DNA of 64,000 bases, from NCBI GenBank assembly GCA_026129865.1, contig JAHCHG010000003.1, positions 62,001-126,000 of the forward strand, read 5' to 3'. The notes beneath the pieces were generated by a model. It did no database searches, had not been told where the DNA came from, and worked only from the letters and a program-made list of their open reading frames with translations. Positions 61,940 to 64,000 of this stretch are shown here, in pieces (position 1 is the first letter of the stretch; the number at the start of each line of letters is the position of its first letter). Source of the DNA: Pyrinomonadaceae bacterium. Its GTDB lineage: Bacteria > Acidobacteriota > Blastocatellia > Pyrinomonadales > Pyrinomonadaceae. A program made the translations under genes and the position numbers.

Positions 61940-62132
61940 CGGTTAAAATTTCCTGCACGCGCCCGACTTGTCCGTCGGTTAAACGCACCTTTATTCCGTG
62001 CGGGTGATTTTGCGAATTGGTCAATAAATCTTTGACTGTCCCGACTGTTCGTTTTCCGGTTCGTTGATCCTGTTTTAAGACAATTGCGACACGAATTCCA
62101 GGACGTATATTTTTGCGTTCTTTTCCGTTCAT
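61929..62132 (-). CDS. YwbE-like small basic protein
   Basis: 67 residues: IRPGIRVAIVLKQDQRTGKR followed by TVGTVKDLLTNSQNHPHGIK and VRLTDGQVGRVQEIL, the YwbE/DUF2196 pattern (a KOW-like beta barrel). The last 11 bases overlap the start of the serine hydrolase gene, so translation is coupled. Function unknown. Confidence 0.8.
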   Translation of the reverse strand: MNGKERKNIRPGIRVAIVLKQDQRTGKRTVGTVKDLLTNSQNHPHGIKVRLTDGQVGRVQEILTDED

Positions 62133-62160
62133 AAATTATTACAATTAACCAAAGAATTAG

Positions 62161-62250
62161 ACGCAGATCTCCACGGATTAAGCAGATTTACGCGGATTTA
62201 TTATCAAAAATAATCCGCGCAAATCCGCTTTATCTGCGTTTGTCCGCGTC
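62161..62250. repeat. Inverted repeat of CGCAGAT/CGGATT type
   Basis: ACGCAGAT ... GCAGATTTACGCGGATTTAT on the left and ATAATCCGCGCAAATCCGC ... ATCTGCGT on the right, with a TATCAAAA loop. It separates recF from the ywbE-like gene and belongs to the same style of repeat as 60582-60683. Confidence 0.75.
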
Positions 62251-62273
62251 CAATTTCCGGTTTTTTTCTTAAA

Positions 62274-63398
62274 TTAAATTTCAAAATTAGAAACTGTCTC
62301 CGCTCTTAATGCTTCGCCGTTTTTTACATTGATGATTTCCGCGCCCGCGCCGAATCGTTGGACAAAGGATTCTTTAGAAGTTGTTACAAACGTTTGCGTT
62401 TTGTCGCTGAGGAATTCCAGCAAGCGTCCGATTCTCTTGTAATCGAGTTCCGCATCAATGTCATCTAGCAGAAAAAGCGGATATTCGTTGTGCTGCGAAA
62501 AATAAGCCGAAAGCGTCGAAAGCTGCAAAATAAGCAAAGCGCTTCTTTGCTGACCGGACGAGCCGAACTTCCGCAGATCGCGCCCGTCAAACGAAATTTC
62601 AAGATCGTCCCGATGCGGTCCTATGAGCGAATATCCGGCGCTGAGTTCCGCCTGCACACGGATCTTCAATCGTTCTTCGAGCAATTCCGCATAATTATTA
62701 AGATCGCCTTTTCCTTCAAGCGAAGAAAGATAGCGGATGGAAACGACTTCTTTCTCAAACAGCTGTTTTTCCAGATCTTCGTTCAATCGTTCGACATATC
62801 GAACGCGCGCTTTGTGAATCTTCGCTGCGTTTTGAATCAGCTGTTCATTCCACGGTTCAAGCCGTTTCGCCGTTTCTTCGAGCGAAAGTTCATCTTTGTG
62901 AGCCTTTTGCAGAAGCGCGTTTTTTTGGCGAAGCGTCCGGTTAAAATCTGAAAGCGTTTGAATAAACGCAGGAAATATCGCAACAATTCCGCCATCGAGA
63001 AACTTTCGCCGAGCGTCCGGCGAACCGCGAACGATCGAAAGTTCGTCGGAATTAAAAAGCAAAGCATGCAGCTGCCCGAGAAATCGCTGAACAGTTTCGC
63101 GTTTGTCGTTTACCGTTAAAATTTTCGTATTTCCCTCGATCGCGACCTGAACGGATCGCGAGATCCCGGCGCTTTGCCGAACTATTCCGCGAACAATGGC
63201 GAGAGTTTCGCCGAAATTTACAGCCTCGGTCAATCGAGCTGTTTTGAAGGATTTTGTCGTCGCAAGAAGATAGATGGCTTCGAGCCAATTCGTTTTTCCG
63301 TGTCCGTTATCGCCTGCAATGATGTTCAGTCCGGCGGCGCAAGTTATTTTACCGCTTAAATTGCGGAAATTTGTCGCCTCAAGCGTTTCCAGGATCAT
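62274..63398 (-). CDS. recF: DNA replication and repair protein RecF
   Basis: 374 residues. It loads RecA at gaps together with RecO and RecR. The SMC-like ATPase is complete: Walker A GDNGHGKTNWLEAIYLLAT, the signature GSSGQQRSALLILQ, and Walker B PLFLLDDIDAELD. The N-terminus MILETLEATNFRNLSG is the RecF start. The family length is 360-380. No dnaA/dnaN gene is in the window, so the replication-origin cluster cannot be claimed. Confidence 0.94.
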   Translation of the reverse strand: MILETLEATNFRNLSGKITCAAGLNIIAGDNGHGKTNWLEAIYLLATTKSFKTARLTEAVNFGETLAIVRGIVRQSAGISRSVQVAIEGNTKILTVNDKRETVQRFLGQLHALLFNSDELSIVRGSPDARRKFLDGGIVAIFPAFIQTLSDFNRTLRQKNALLQKAHKDELSLEETAKRLEPWNEQLIQNAAKIHKARVRYVERLNEDLEKQLFEKEVVSIRYLSSLEGKGDLNNYAELLEERLKIRVQAELSAGYSLIGPHRDDLEISFDGRDLRKFGSSGQQRSALLILQLSTLSAYFSQHNEYPLFLLDDIDAELDYKRIGRLLEFLSDKTQTFVTTSKESFVQRFGAGAEIINVKNGEALRAETVSNFEI

Positions 63399-63532
63399 GT
63401 TTGCATTTTAGCACAACGCGGCGCTGAAACTTTTCATCGAAAACTGGAAATTGATGCCTTATGAAGGTTTTCTTTAAACGTGCTGTTCACGCACATTTCT
63501 TAATAAAATCAATAAATTGCAGGAAAGAATAA

Positions 63533-64000
63533 ATGAAACTCCCAATAAGTTTACTTCTAACTCTGGTTTGTTCTTTTGCGTTGTTTGCGCAGAACGGAAA
63601 AACCGCCGCCGAAGATTTCGCAGCCGTTGACATTGCCGGGCAAACCGTAAAGCTTAGCGACCTTAAAGGCAAAGTTGTCGTTTTGACATTTTGGTCAACG
63701 AAATGCGTCATTTGCCACAGCGAGATCCCTAAGCTGAACGCGCTTGCGAAGGCAAACTCGGACAAAAATGTCGTTTTTCTCGGGATCACAATGAACGGCG
63801 AAAATCTGCTAAAGCCTTATTTGAAGGAAAATCCGTTTAACTTCAGGATCTTGCCGAACTCGTTCGGGATCGTTCTAAAATACGCTGACAAAGACGGCAA
63901 CGGAAATATCGCGATGGGTTTTCCCGCGCATTTTCTGGTCGATCAAAACGGCAACATAGAACTCAAAACCAGCGGTTTTGACAAGACGGAAAAGCTCGGT
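63533..64000 (+). CDS. TlpA-like thioredoxin-fold protein, N-terminal part
   Basis: The gene runs off the window end (156 codons seen). Signal peptide (LPISLLLTLVCSFALFAQ), then AEDFAAVDIAGQTVKLSDLK and KVVVLTFWSTKCVICHSEIP with the CVIC redox motif. FPAHFLVDQNGNIELK shows the cis-Pro region. It fits an exported thiol oxidoreductase that reduces cytochrome or other periplasmic disulphides. A frame read leftward at 63487-63789 is a shadow. Confidence 0.88.
   Translation, partial: MKLPISLLLTLVCSFALFAQNGKTAAEDFAAVDIAGQTVKLSDLKGKVVVLTFWSTKCVICHSEIPKLNALAKANSDKNVVFLGITMNGENLLKPYLKENPFNFRILPNSFGIVLKYADKDGNGNIAMGFPAHFLVDQNGNIELKTSGFDKTEKLG

Noticed and set aside
63487-63789. A 100-residue minus-strand gene
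   Set aside because: It opposes the TlpA-like gene on the plus strand, which has a signal peptide and a CVIC motif.
1-64000. tRNA, rRNA or tmRNA genes
   Set aside because: No cloverleaf or rRNA-like segment was recognised by eye; a tRNAscan run would be needed to exclude one.

Overview
The window looks like a piece of a Gram-negative chromosome of about 45-48% G+C by eye. The most likely source is an acidobacterium of the Blastocatellia/Pyrinomonadales type. That is inferred from the mix of gene families (LpxI-type lipid A enzyme, PEP-CTERM-style deacetylases, DUF2085, RND heavy-metal efflux, many secreted M28/S8/TPR proteins, hairpin-rich intergenic repeats), not from a database match. No rRNA or tRNA gene was recognised.

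1-7.6 kb is a minus-strand heavy-metal efflux operon: a Cys-rich secreted protein, a FixH/YtkA-like lipoprotein, a CzcA/CusA pump, a TolC-like outer-membrane factor and a CzcB/CusB adaptor. 7.7-19.6 kb is mixed housekeeping: lpxI, M28 and S8 peptidases, rsmI, a cobalamin-type radical SAM enzyme, glpX and a ferredoxin. 19.9-29.5 kb holds a TonB receptor and then a plus-strand polysaccharide cluster: wecB, a deacetylase fused to a GT2 glycosyltransferase, an FAD oxidoreductase, a second deacetylase and a GT39 membrane glycosyltransferase. def follows.

30.1-43.3 kb is the main accessory region, a chromosomal integron. A tyrosine recombinase with the IntI-specific insert is read leftward. Divergent promoters and an attI junction lie beside it, followed by a rightward array with 11 full-length and 3 degenerate attC sites. 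The call rests on two independent signals: the attC sites share folded arms, and in most cassettes the first bases are the reverse complement of the R'' box closing the same cassette. Cargo includes a HEPN-motif protein, two two-gene toxin-antitoxin candidates (BrnT type and PIN type), an orphan BrnA-like antitoxin, an overlapping DUF6883/DUF4926 pair, an EVE-like protein, and six secreted or membrane proteins. In the middle (36.3-39.3 kb) a module bounded by two 97-bp direct repeats carries an AlpA-like gene, three minus-strand small genes, an IS110 remnant and the PIN pair. The repeats start like attC sites but do not fold like them.

43.3-64 kb returns to core genes: an MFS transporter whose stop codon lies in the last attC, yacG, an amphipathic-repeat membrane protein, a WecA-FlaA1-like fusion with a TPR protein and an O-antigen ligase, a large TPR protein, a zinc-ribbon coiled-coil protein, a family A polymerase with proofreading domain only, a PQQ-type sugar dehydrogenase, a serine hydrolase, a YwbE-like protein, recF and the start of a TlpA-like thioredoxin. 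Several intergenic gaps, and two coding regions, contain short hairpin or inverted-repeat elements.
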